A stretch of DNA of 56,477 nucleotides, from positions 1 to 56,477 of the forward strand of contig JAFGXO010000032.1 of the NCBI GenBank assembly GCA_016936595.1, given 5' to 3'. Each line of letters starts with the position of its first letter. The first letter of the stretch is position 1. The position numbers and the translations under genes were made by a program. Below, in pieces: positions 1 to 9,201 of this stretch. A model generated the notes under the pieces. It was not told the origin of the DNA. It saw only the letters and a program-made list of their open reading frames with translations, and ran no database searches. Origin of the DNA: Bacteroidales bacterium (lineage in GTDB: Bacteria > Bacteroidota > Bacteroidia > Bacteroidales > JAFGUD01).

Positions 1-64
1 AATTACTATTTTAAAAATCAATTAAAAAAAATTAACAATAAAAATTAAAAATTTAAGTTTACTT

Positions 65-775
65 TTGACGGCAATTTTAACGCTAAGTATTATTTTTGTA
101 GGCTGTGAAAAACAGGAGTTAACGAAAACAACAGATGTTGAAGATTTGGATTTATCTACTTATGAGCATGAGGTATTTTTCTTTATTGATAACATTCAAG
201 CTACAGATTTCGATGGATACCCAGATGGCTTAATGATTGTTGTGAGAGATATTTTAGATAAAGAAAATGAAACAATAATTACAGAAAACTATGGATTTAC
301 GAGTGAAGAAGGTTATGTGAATTTTGGTATCGAAAATAATTATCCATTGAAAGAAGAATTAGATTATGTAAAACAAATGAGAACTTACATAGTTGAAAAT
401 GGAGTAGAAGAGTATTATGAAAATAATGGAGAATTACCTGAGGGATACATTGAATTCGAAGAAAATCTTCATGAAGCTATTTTTACTGAAAATAAAAATA
501 TACCAAGTTTACTATTAGGGTTGCTTTTAGCTGAAAAAAAATGGGGATTTGGAGGACATTGGATTGCATTTGTTAAAACTTGGCCAGTAATGTTACCTGG
601 TTGGGATAATGATGTGAGTTCATATAAACCTATTGGTTTAGCAGGAGTGGTTTCATTTTACGGTAGAACATTTTATAGAGATCGTTTGTTCACAAAAGTC
701 CAATGGGCAGAAAAATGGTACAATATGAGTTGGTATAACTGTGATAATGCCTTAAGTTCATGGTTTAGGATTTAA
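65..775 (+). CDS. Putative lipoprotein of unknown function, TTG start
   Basis: ORF track; lipobox-like ILTLSIIFVGC at N-terminus; no ATG available in frame upstream before the stop at 23-25. Confidence 0.5.
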   Translation: MTAILTLSIIFVGCEKQELTKTTDVEDLDLSTYEHEVFFFIDNIQATDFDGYPDGLMIVVRDILDKENETIITENYGFTSEEGYVNFGIENNYPLKEELDYVKQMRTYIVENGVEEYYENNGELPEGYIEFEENLHEAIFTENKNIPSLLLGLLLAEKKWGFGGHWIAFVKTWPVMLPGWDNDVSSYKPIGLAGVVSFYGRTFYRDRLFTKVQWAEKWYNMSWYNCDNALSSWFRI

Positions 776-826
776 TGTTCTTTGTTATATGAATATTAAC
801 ATAATCTAAAATATATTAAAATAATC

Positions 827-1411
827 ATGAAACTAATTTTTGTTTTTTTATTACTTATTTCATTTTCGTTAACAGCTTTTGGTCAATTTATTGTTAAGAA
901 AATCGATGAACCAAAGTTTATTGTTGGAGTTCATAGTGCTGGAGTTATTGCGTTTGGAAAGGATACGTTAGAAAATAATTTTCATGAAATATTATTGGAA
1001 ACGGAGCCCTATTTCTGTTATTTCCCTGTTAAAAATCTTGGATTTGGATTGATGTTTAATTATATGTACACCAACAGTACTTTCAATAATTATAAAAATT
1101 TTTATAGCTTTGGATTGCTTACACGTTATTATGTGCCTTTTCAGATAAATAAACCGGTTTTAGGAAAACAAAAAATCTATTTTGAATATAACATTAACTT
1201 TACAAATTATTTATTTGAAAACAGATATAGTTACCCTGTTGTCTATGATAAGTTACAACAAATAAGGAATAATTTTGTAGTTGGATTAAATATTAATTTA
1301 GTTAAAGAGTTTTATTTAGATTTTGGTTTTCAGTATTTGAAATTTGTAAAAGGAATAGGCTTTGTTGAACCAAGGCTAGCACTTGAATATCATTTTAATA
1401 AAATTGAATAA
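827..1411 (+). CDS. Hypothetical secreted/outer-membrane beta-barrel-like protein
   Basis: Signal peptide (FVFLLLISFSLTAFGQ), aromatic-rich alternating strands, 194 aa. Confidence 0.5.
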   Translation: MKLIFVFLLLISFSLTAFGQFIVKKIDEPKFIVGVHSAGVIAFGKDTLENNFHEILLETEPYFCYFPVKNLGFGLMFNYMYTNSTFNNYKNFYSFGLLTRYYVPFQINKPVLGKQKIYFEYNINFTNYLFENRYSYPVVYDKLQQIRNNFVVGLNINLVKEFYLDFGFQYLKFVKGIGFVEPRLALEYHFNKIE

Positions 1412-1413
1412 TC

Positions 1414-1791
1414 ATGAGAAAAATTGTGAAATTTATTTCTGTATTTTTTATTGTTGCATTTCTTTTTAGTTGTAATAAAAAACCGGATTTTCCGGTTTGT
1501 ATTTATCCCACAAATGGAGAGAAAAAAATAACTGATAGTGTTTTCGTTTTATCTTGGGACTGTGAAGATCCTAATGGAGATAAATTAGTTTTTGATGTTT
1601 TTCTTTCAGAGGAGGAGGAAGGCACACTTGAAAGTTACAACCAAATTGCTGAATTTTATGAGAGTAAAACAATAGAAGTAAAAGACCTTAAAGATAATAC
1701 AACTTATTTTTGGCAAGTTGTAGCTATTGATCCTGCAGGAAAGTTCCGTATGAATTCTTGGCAATTTACAACAGGAGAAATTCAACATTAA
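1414..1791 (+). CDS. Lipoprotein with fibronectin-III/Ig-like domain
   Basis: Lipobox VAFLFSC; FN3-like pattern SWDCEDPNGDKLVFDVFLS...NTTYFWQVVAIDPAG. Confidence 0.6.
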   Translation: MRKIVKFISVFFIVAFLFSCNKKPDFPVCIYPTNGEKKITDSVFVLSWDCEDPNGDKLVFDVFLSEEEEGTLESYNQIAEFYESKTIEVKDLKDNTTYFWQVVAIDPAGKFRMNSWQFTTGEIQH

Positions 1792-1804
1792 AAATCATAT
1801 AATA

Positions 1805-1836
1805 AAAAACTCGTTCATAGTTTTGACCGAGTTTTT
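1805..1836 (+). terminator. Rho-independent terminator (copy 1 of a duplicated terminator)
   Basis: AAAAACTCGTTCA-tagttt-TGACCGAGTTTTT hairpin. Confidence 0.7.
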
Positions 1837-2179
1837 CATGCTTGTAATAATAATATATTAGTAATCATTTTAAGCACCAAGATACTAAAGAAAAAACTAA
1901 AATTCTTAATGCCTAAAAATTAAAACAAAATCATGTAAGTCATCTTATGCTAAAACCCTTGCTGGTAGTAGGTTCTTAGCGAGTTTGTGTTTGCAAAAAA
2001 CAATTAACTTTTTGATGAATGAATTAATCTTTAACATTAAAAATAAAATATTGTTTTTTTAGATACGTTAATTTTAAAGACTTTTGGTTTGTTTTTGATA
2101 AAAATATATTAGAATAGGTGTTTTTTGTCTTTGTGGGCGTAAATGTTTACTAAAAAAAACTTTAACCCGCTGTTAATTA

Positions 2180-3175
2180 AATTACTATTTTAAAAATCAA
2201 TTAAAAAAAATTAACAATTAAAATTTAAAATTTAAGTTTACTTTCGACGGCAATTTTAACGCTAAGTATTATTTTTGTCGGCTGTGAAAAAGAATTAAGT
2301 GTAAGTGAAAATTCAAACATAACTAATTTTGATAATTTGATTGACCTTTTAATTGAGAAAAACATAACGACGGATTAGTTGAGTTTGAAAAATATTACTT
2401 TAAAAAGGACTAAATAAACAATTACTAATGAAGAAAAAATTGAAATTGTTTTACAATATTATTAGAATATAATGAAGCTGATATTTCTGATATATCAGAA
2501 GAGTTTGTTAATAGTTTAGAATTTTTAGATTCTATTAACAGTTTGCCTTTTCATGAAAATATTCAAATAGATAAAATTATTATTTCTCAATCTGAGAATT
2601 ATAGTGAATATTTTATTCAAAAAACATTTGATATTTATTACTTTTCTGAAAAAAATCAAGAAAACACAAAATTATTCAATGAATATATTGATATTTGTAT
2701 AGATGAAGCACTCATTGATGAAAATTTTAATGAAGAAGAAAAAGCTTTATTTATAAATACACTTTATGTTTATGATAGCACACTTTATTTTTGTTATAAT
2801 TTTTATAATAATTTAAAAACAGGAGAAGATGATTATTGGAAAGTGCCTGTAAGAGATTGGGTAGGTGGTATTATTGATTGTATTTCTGGTCAAGCAGGTG
2901 TAATCTCTGGTTATCTTGGAGGTTCTGCTCTATCAGCTATTAGTTTATTAAAATACAAAAATTTAAAAAGATACCAAATATTTTTAAAAAGTACAAAAAT
3001 TTGCAAAGTATTACAGTATTGCAATGGGTGTAGGAGTTATGATTTCTTTTTCTTTAAAATATCTTAAAAAAAAGGAAGTCTTAGCAATTTTAATTGCTGC
3101 TTTTATTTTTGCAATTCCTATTTCTATTTCTATTTCAGAAATTGTAATAGATAATCAAAACAATAAAGAGAAGTA
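2180..3175 (+). pseudogene. Frameshifted lipoprotein-type gene downstream of a duplicated promoter/signal-peptide segment
   Basis: 2180-2291 nearly identical to 1-112; start codon TTG->TCG; reading frame interrupted (TAG near 2377, frame changes near 2447 and near 3000); the largest open segment is ORF 2543..3067. Confidence 0.6.
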
Positions 3176-3180
3176 ATATT

Positions 3181-3212
3181 AAAAACTCGTTCATAGTCTT
3201 GAACGAGTTTTT
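3181..3212 (+). terminator. Rho-independent terminator (copy 2 of duplicated terminator)
   Basis: AAAAACTCGTTCA-tagtct-TGAACGAGTTTTT, 13-bp perfect stem. Confidence 0.75.
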
Positions 3213-3245
3213 CATGTTTGAGAAAACAACATTATTACTGCTACA

Positions 3246-3293
3246 AAGACACGAAGGTGCAAAAAACATAGAGCTTTAGTGTCTTTGTGGTAA
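3246..3293. repeat. Imperfect palindromic intergenic repeat (ACAAAGACACGAAG ... CTTTAGTGTCTTTGTGG)
   Basis: Inverted arms visible by eye; a degraded version follows terminator copy 1 (about 1875-1890). Confidence 0.5.
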
Positions 3294-3306
3294 AAATTTA
3301 CTCTTG

Positions 3307-5673
3307 TTAAAACAAAATTCTGTATGTCATCATTGGCATAAAACCTTGTTGATAGTATGTTCTAACAGAATTGGTGTTTGTATCCCAATCTTGCTGAAAA
3401 ATATTTTGGTGATTTGTTAAATTTTGCAAATCTAATCCCCATTCTTGACTCATGTTAGCTTTTTTAGCATTTGTTTTAAACGTTATGCGAGCATTGATTC
3501 TAAAATATGGGTCATATTGTTCAGCATAAGAGTTCTCGAAAAAATATTGAGTTCTTCCGGTTGTTTCTGACAATTCTTCATCTATTGGAATATATCTTTT
3601 ACCACCGGCATACATTCCTTTAATATCAAAAGCAAGAATAGAATAATCGCCTAATTTAAACTCATAACCTCCTAAACCATTAAAAACATAGTTTCCGTTA
3701 TATTTTGTGTTGCGTTCTATTCCGTCAAAAGCTGTATATTTTGATTCAAATATCGAAGTTGTTATTAGAAAATAAAAACCTTCTGATAAGAATTTTTCAA
3801 TGGTTAATTCAACGCCATAATTTCTACCTGTTCCATCATTAATCATTCCACTGTATGCCGGAATGTAAAAATCGTCGCCAATATTAAGCACCGAAAATTG
3901 TTGGTTTTCTTCCGAAATTGGAATATTATACAAATATTGATAATAAAGTTCAGTTTTTATTCTAAATCCGGTGTTTAACAAAAAATTGTGCCCGATTACT
4001 GCATGAATAGATTTATTAAAACCTAAGTCTTTATTTGTTTGAACTAGATTATTTGTAGAATCTTCAAAACTAACGTAATATAACAAAGGAATTTGCAATT
4101 GACTGTGCATTCCTGCTCCAAAATCTATTGATTGTTTATTGGTAAATTGCCATTTAAAACCAAATCTTGGTTCAGCGTTGTAACTGTTGTTAATATCTAA
4201 ATAATGTGCAAAAACGCCCAAGTTTAAAATAACTTTATCCGAAAACCTGTGTTGATATTCAACAAATGTTTGACTATGTATATAGCTTTCAGACATATCA
4301 TACTGACGAATGTATTTATTTTCCTCAAAAATAAATACAGAGTCTAAATAATTTATCTGATTATATTTTAAATTTAAACCAATCTTAAAAGAATTTTTTG
4401 CATTTATTTTAGAATAAAATTCTGGAGCAAAAACAGTTGTAAATGTTTCGCCATCAGAAGTATAAAACCTATAAGGATTAAATTGTCCATTATGATAAAG
4501 GGAATCTAATTGTGTTTGTTGCGAAATGTAACTTTCAGCTAATTTGATAGTTATTCTTGATTTATTATTAAAAAAATAAGTGTAATTTAAACCTACAGTT
4601 GCCATTTGGTTAGAGTAAAGTAAATCTGTTCCTCCAAATCCGTACGAAGCGCTATCTCCTTCGCTGTCATTCATTTGAATATGATTAATGCCGCCTATTC
4701 CAAAAACAGAAAGTTTTCCGAATTTTCCGCGCGGTATATTTATTTTAAAATTCAAATCCTGATAATGAGGCACTGCTGCACCTGTACCAACATCAAATCC
4801 CAAAGCACTCATTACAGCAAGTGTAGAATATCGATAATTTATCAAAAAAGATGAACCATTTTGTCTGGAAATTGGTCCTTCTATTCCTGCTTCAAAACCA
4901 CCAAAACCAACTTGTCCCAAAAATTCGTACTTCTGATTATTACCCGAACGCATTTGTAAATCAAAAACACCGCCTACTGCGTTTCCATATTCTGCAGGAA
5001 ATGCTCCAGTAAAAAAATCGGAATTTGTTAAAACATTATTATTAAGCATACTTACCGGTCCTCCGGTTGTTCCCATTGCTCCAAAATGATTTGGATTTGG
5101 AATATCAATGCCGTCTAATCGCCATAAAAGCCCAAGTGGTGAGTTCCCTCTAATAATTATATCATTACGTTGATCATTTACCGACATAACTCCGGCAAAA
5201 TTAGCTGCCATTCTTGACGGATCGCCTAAACTTCCGGCGTATCGTTCAGTTTCTTCTATCGAAAAAGATCTTGAGCTTACTGTTGCCATGTCGTTTTGTG
5301 TTGTTGCTTTATTAACCTGTGTCGAAATAACAACGTTTCCAATATCAATAGCACTTTCTTGCATTTCAATTTCAAGTACTGTTTCTTTACCTTTTACAAC
5401 CATCAAATTTGTAAGTTGAACCGGCATATATCCCATAAATTCAACAATAATAGTTTGTCGTCCAATAGGGGCATTTTCAAACTTAAATTCACCTTTTGCG
5501 TCGGTTGTTGTTACCATTTGAGGATTTGCATCTAAAATAACAACTGTTGCTCCAACCAAAGATTGTTTTGATTGCACATCAAATACTGTTCCTCTGATAG
5601 TTGAGGTTGATACTTGAGAATTTACATAAAGAAATGAAAAACTCAATAACAAAATAATTAGATTTTTTTTCAT
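3307..5673 (-). CDS. TonB-dependent receptor with N-terminal carboxypeptidase-regulatory-like domain
   Basis: 788 aa; signal peptide; STIRGTVFDVQSKQSLVGATVVI...; plug-domain motifs RMAANFAGVMSVNDQRNDIIIRGNSPLGLLWRLDGIDIPNPNHF; C-terminal aromatic. Confidence 0.9.
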   Translation of the reverse strand: MKKNLIILLLSFSFLYVNSQVSTSTIRGTVFDVQSKQSLVGATVVILDANPQMVTTTDAKGEFKFENAPIGRQTIIVEFMGYMPVQLTNLMVVKGKETVLEIEMQESAIDIGNVVISTQVNKATTQNDMATVSSRSFSIEETERYAGSLGDPSRMAANFAGVMSVNDQRNDIIIRGNSPLGLLWRLDGIDIPNPNHFGAMGTTGGPVSMLNNNVLTNSDFFTGAFPAEYGNAVGGVFDLQMRSGNNQKYEFLGQVGFGGFEAGIEGPISRQNGSSFLINYRYSTLAVMSALGFDVGTGAAVPHYQDLNFKINIPRGKFGKLSVFGIGGINHIQMNDSEGDSASYGFGGTDLLYSNQMATVGLNYTYFFNNKSRITIKLAESYISQQTQLDSLYHNGQFNPYRFYTSDGETFTTVFAPEFYSKINAKNSFKIGLNLKYNQINYLDSVFIFEENKYIRQYDMSESYIHSQTFVEYQHRFSDKVILNLGVFAHYLDINNSYNAEPRFGFKWQFTNKQSIDFGAGMHSQLQIPLLYYVSFEDSTNNLVQTNKDLGFNKSIHAVIGHNFLLNTGFRIKTELYYQYLYNIPISEENQQFSVLNIGDDFYIPAYSGMINDGTGRNYGVELTIEKFLSEGFYFLITTSIFESKYTAFDGIERNTKYNGNYVFNGLGGYEFKLGDYSILAFDIKGMYAGGKRYIPIDEELSETTGRTQYFFENSYAEQYDPYFRINARITFKTNAKKANMSQEWGLDLQNLTNHQNIFQQDWDTNTNSVRTYYQQGFMPMMTYRILF

Positions 5674-6013
5674 AATTTTTTTTCTGCAAATAAACCAAAA
5701 TTGAAAAAAACTGCAATGATGTTTATATAAATGGGAATTTTTTTATTTGAATGGGAAAAAATTTGCAAATGTGAAGTTAATTTTAAAAATTTAAAATACA
5801 TAATACAAGACCATTAAAGTGGTTAATTAAATTCATAATATTGTTAACCTTTGGATATCCAAAATAAATAATTTATCTTGTCAAAAGTTGTGTTTGATAA
5901 GTTAAAATTAAAAAGTTCTAACATAGTACTGGAATTTAGAATAATATTTTAAAATAAAATTTAAATATTTGTACTGTCTTTTTTTGAATAATATAGAACT
6001 ATTTGTTCGTAAC

Positions 6014-6025
6014 GCAAACGTTTGC
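6014..6025. promoter_or_regulatory. LacI/GalR-type operator palindrome GCAAACGTTTGC
   Basis: Perfect 12-bp palindrome about 200 bp upstream of the SusC start. Confidence 0.55.
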
Positions 6026-6222
6026 AACAGGTTTATAACATTCAATTGCTAAATTTTATTTAATTTTGATTCAAAAATTAACTCATTTGTTGAAATTCAC
6101 AAGTGAAATCAATTTTTTTTTAATTTTTACTTGCAGTTTTGCAAATAAAAAATTTCTATTTATTTTTTCTTTTTATAGTTTTATAAATGTAACAATTTTA
6201 AAAATCAAAAAATTAATTACTT

Positions 6223-9183
6223 ATGAGAACAAAATTTTTACAGTTTTTGAATCTGTTGTTGATTTTTTTTATCACAACAAGTTCAATACATGCTCAACGA
6301 ACAATTTCCGGGCAAGTTATAGATGCTCAAGGATTAGTAATTCCGGGAGTTACCGTTATTGAAAAAGGAACGAGTAATGCAGTTATTACTAATGTCGCCG
6401 GAAAATATTCTTTGACAGTTACTACTAATCCGGTTACATTAGTATTTTCTATGATGGGGCTTAGAACAGAAGAGGTGGAAATAACCGGAAACACTTTTGA
6501 TTTAACCATGTATGCAGATGACCAAGACTTGGGAGACGTTGTTGTTATTGGCTATGGACAAGTTAAAAAACAAGATGCAACAGGAGCTATATCTACTTTA
6601 GGTTCAGACGATTTTATTCAAGGAGCAGTAACTTCACCTCAGGATTTACTTACCGGAAAAATTGCCGGAGTTAGTATTACTTCAAACGGAGGTGCTCCCG
6701 GTAGCGGTGCTGTTATCAGAATTAGAGGAGGATCTTCTCTCTCTGCAAGTAATGATCCTCTATTTGTTATTGACGGTATTCCTATCGAAAATGATGGTGT
6801 TGCCGGTATGAGAAACCCTCTAAACGTTATCAATCCTGATGATATAGAGTCTTTTACAGTATTAAAAGATGCTTCGGCTACTGCAATATACGGATCAAGA
6901 GCTTCTAATGGTGTGATTATTATTACAACAAAAAAAGCATCACAAGGTTCTCCGTTAAAAATTTCATACACACTAAATACTTCTATTAGTACATTGCCCA
7001 CAACATTAGATGTTTTATCTGCCGACGAATACAGAACTCTTGTATTAGATAAGTTTGGAGAAGAATCTATTCAAGCTAATTTACTTGGAACAAGTAATAC
7101 TAACTGGCAAAATGAAATCTATCAAAGTCCTATAAACCAAGAACATAATTTGTCTTTGTCAGGGTCTATAAAATCGCTTCCTTACAGAGTTTCTTTAGCA
7201 TACACCGATCAACAAGGCATTCTTAAAACAGACGAATTAAATCGTATCAGTGGAGCAGTTATGCTTACACCTTCTGTATTGGATAATCATTTAAAGCTTA
7301 CCATAAACGCCAGAGGAATTAATGTGCAAAATCATTTTGCAGATGGTGGTGCAGTAGGTGCAGCTGTTAGATTTGACCCAACTCAACCTGTAAATGTTGA
7401 TGTTCAAACTTATGGTGGATATTATGCATGGCTAAGTGGTGGAGGTACTCCAATAACTATTGCAACAAAAAATCCGGTTGCTTTACTTAACCAAAGAGAA
7501 AATAATTCAAATGTAAACAGAGTTTTGGGTAGTGTTTTAATGGATTATAAACTGCACTTTTTTCCCGATTTACATTTTAATGTTAACGCTGCTTATGATT
7601 ATTCAGTTAGTTCCGGTACAAATGTAGTACCTGACAATGCCGCCTTCGACTGGGATCCTTCCGGCGTAACAAGCGGTTATAGTAGTAACTATGATCAGGA
7701 AAAACGCAATGAACTTATTGAAACGTATCTGAATTATTCAAAAAATATTTCATCAATAAGTAGCAAAATTGAATTTATGGGCGGATATTCTTGGCAACAT
7801 TTTTATATGAAAGAAGCTAATTTTTCAACAAATTATATAGGAGACGCAGACACTACAAGCAACAATAATGCTACTGAATATTACTTAGTTTCATTATTTG
7901 GAAGAATGAATTATACTCTTTTAGATAGATTTGTTTTAACCCTGACTTTACGTGATGATGGTACTTCCAGATTTGCACCCGAATCTCGTTGGGGCTTATT
8001 CCCCTCGGCTGCTTTTGCTTGGAAAATAAACGAAGAAAGCTTCCTGAAAAATTCAGATATAATTTCTGATCTTAAATTAAGAATTGGATACGGTGTTACC
8101 GGACAACAAAATATTGGACAGGGAAATTATCCTTACTTAGCTCGTTATACATATTCTTATGCCAATGCCGCTTATCCTTTTGGAGGCGCATATTACAATA
8201 CTTTAAGACCCGAAGCGTATAATTATGGACTAAAATGGGAAGAAACAACTACTTATAATGTAGCACTTGATTACGGATTATTTAAAAATCGCATCGTTGG
8301 TTCAATTGATTTTTATAAAAGAGTTACAAATGATCTTCTTAACGTAATTTCCGTTCCGGCCGGAACAAACTTTAACAATACAATCCTTAGTAATATTGGA
8401 AGTCTTGAAAATAAAGGCTTAGAATTTAGTGTTAATTTTAGACCAATTGTTAAAAAAGATATTTTCTGGGAATTTGGATTTAATATTGCTTATAATCAAA
8501 ATGAAATTACAAAATTAACTGTTGTTGAAGACTCTGCATACATTGGTGTTGAAACAGGTGGAATATCAGGTGGAATTGGAAATACAGTTCAAATGCACAG
8601 TGTTGGTTATCCTGCTTCTACTTTTTATTTAATGCAACAAATTTACGATACCGACGGAAATCCGATCGAAGGTGCTTATGTTGACAGAAATGAAGACGGA
8701 GTTGTTGATGAACAAGACAGATATCTTTCTGAAACCCCAACTGCAAATTATTTAATAGGATTTAATACTAACTTTAATTACAAAAATTTTGACCTAAGAC
8801 TTTCAGGTAGAGCAAGTATAGGAAATTTTGTTTATGATAATATTAGTTCTGTTAATGGATTATATATCGATATTTATAATTCTGCCGGATACATGAACAA
8901 TGTTACAAACGCTATTTATCAGCCAGGTTTTACCGACTATCAACTAAAGTCTGATTATTACATGAAAGATGCTTCCTTTTTAAAGGTCGATAATATTAGC
9001 TTAGGATATACAATTAAAAAATTATTTACTGATAAATTAAGTGCAAGAATTGGTGCGAACGTACAAAATGCCTTTGTTTATACCAAATACAACGGTTTAG
9101 ACCCCGAAATTTTTGGAGGAATTGACAATAACATGTATCCTCGCCCAAGAATTTATTCTTTAAGTATTAATATTCAATTTTAA
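6223..9183 (+). CDS. SusC/RagA-type TonB-linked outer membrane protein
   Basis: 986 aa; RTISGQVIDAQGLVIPGVTVIEKGTSNAVITN; GDVVVIGYGQVKKQDATGAIS; SASNDPLFVIDGIPIEN; ATAIYGSRASNGVIIITTKK. Confidence 0.95.
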   Translation: MRTKFLQFLNLLLIFFITTSSIHAQRTISGQVIDAQGLVIPGVTVIEKGTSNAVITNVAGKYSLTVTTNPVTLVFSMMGLRTEEVEITGNTFDLTMYADDQDLGDVVVIGYGQVKKQDATGAISTLGSDDFIQGAVTSPQDLLTGKIAGVSITSNGGAPGSGAVIRIRGGSSLSASNDPLFVIDGIPIENDGVAGMRNPLNVINPDDIESFTVLKDASATAIYGSRASNGVIIITTKKASQGSPLKISYTLNTSISTLPTTLDVLSADEYRTLVLDKFGEESIQANLLGTSNTNWQNEIYQSPINQEHNLSLSGSIKSLPYRVSLAYTDQQGILKTDELNRISGAVMLTPSVLDNHLKLTINARGINVQNHFADGGAVGAAVRFDPTQPVNVDVQTYGGYYAWLSGGGTPITIATKNPVALLNQRENNSNVNRVLGSVLMDYKLHFFPDLHFNVNAAYDYSVSSGTNVVPDNAAFDWDPSGVTSGYSSNYDQEKRNELIETYLNYSKNISSISSKIEFMGGYSWQHFYMKEANFSTNYIGDADTTSNNNATEYYLVSLFGRMNYTLLDRFVLTLTLRDDGTSRFAPESRWGLFPSAAFAWKINEESFLKNSDIISDLKLRIGYGVTGQQNIGQGNYPYLARYTYSYANAAYPFGGAYYNTLRPEAYNYGLKWEETTTYNVALDYGLFKNRIVGSIDFYKRVTNDLLNVISVPAGTNFNNTILSNIGSLENKGLEFSVNFRPIVKKDIFWEFGFNIAYNQNEITKLTVVEDSAYIGVETGGISGGIGNTVQMHSVGYPASTFYLMQQIYDTDGNPIEGAYVDRNEDGVVDEQDRYLSETPTANYLIGFNTNFNYKNFDLRLSGRASIGNFVYDNISSVNGLYIDIYNSAGYMNNVTNAIYQPGFTDYQLKSDYYMKDASFLKVDNISLGYTIKKLFTDKLSARIGANVQNAFVYTKYNGLDPEIFGGIDNNMYPRPRIYSLSINIQF

Positions 9184-9201
9184 CTATTAAAATTTAATAA
9201 A

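Noticed and set aside
5296-5535. Plus-strand ORF antisense to the TonB receptor (and similar antisense ORFs such as 6639..7001, 21122..21460, 24840..25091, 50555..50827)
   Set aside because: Low-complexity shadows of strong coding genes with no recognisable domains or initiation context
6061-6068. TAATTTTG as the susC -7 box
   Set aside because: Matches TAnnTTTG but no TTG at the expected spacing (nearest is 12 bp away), so not called as a promoter
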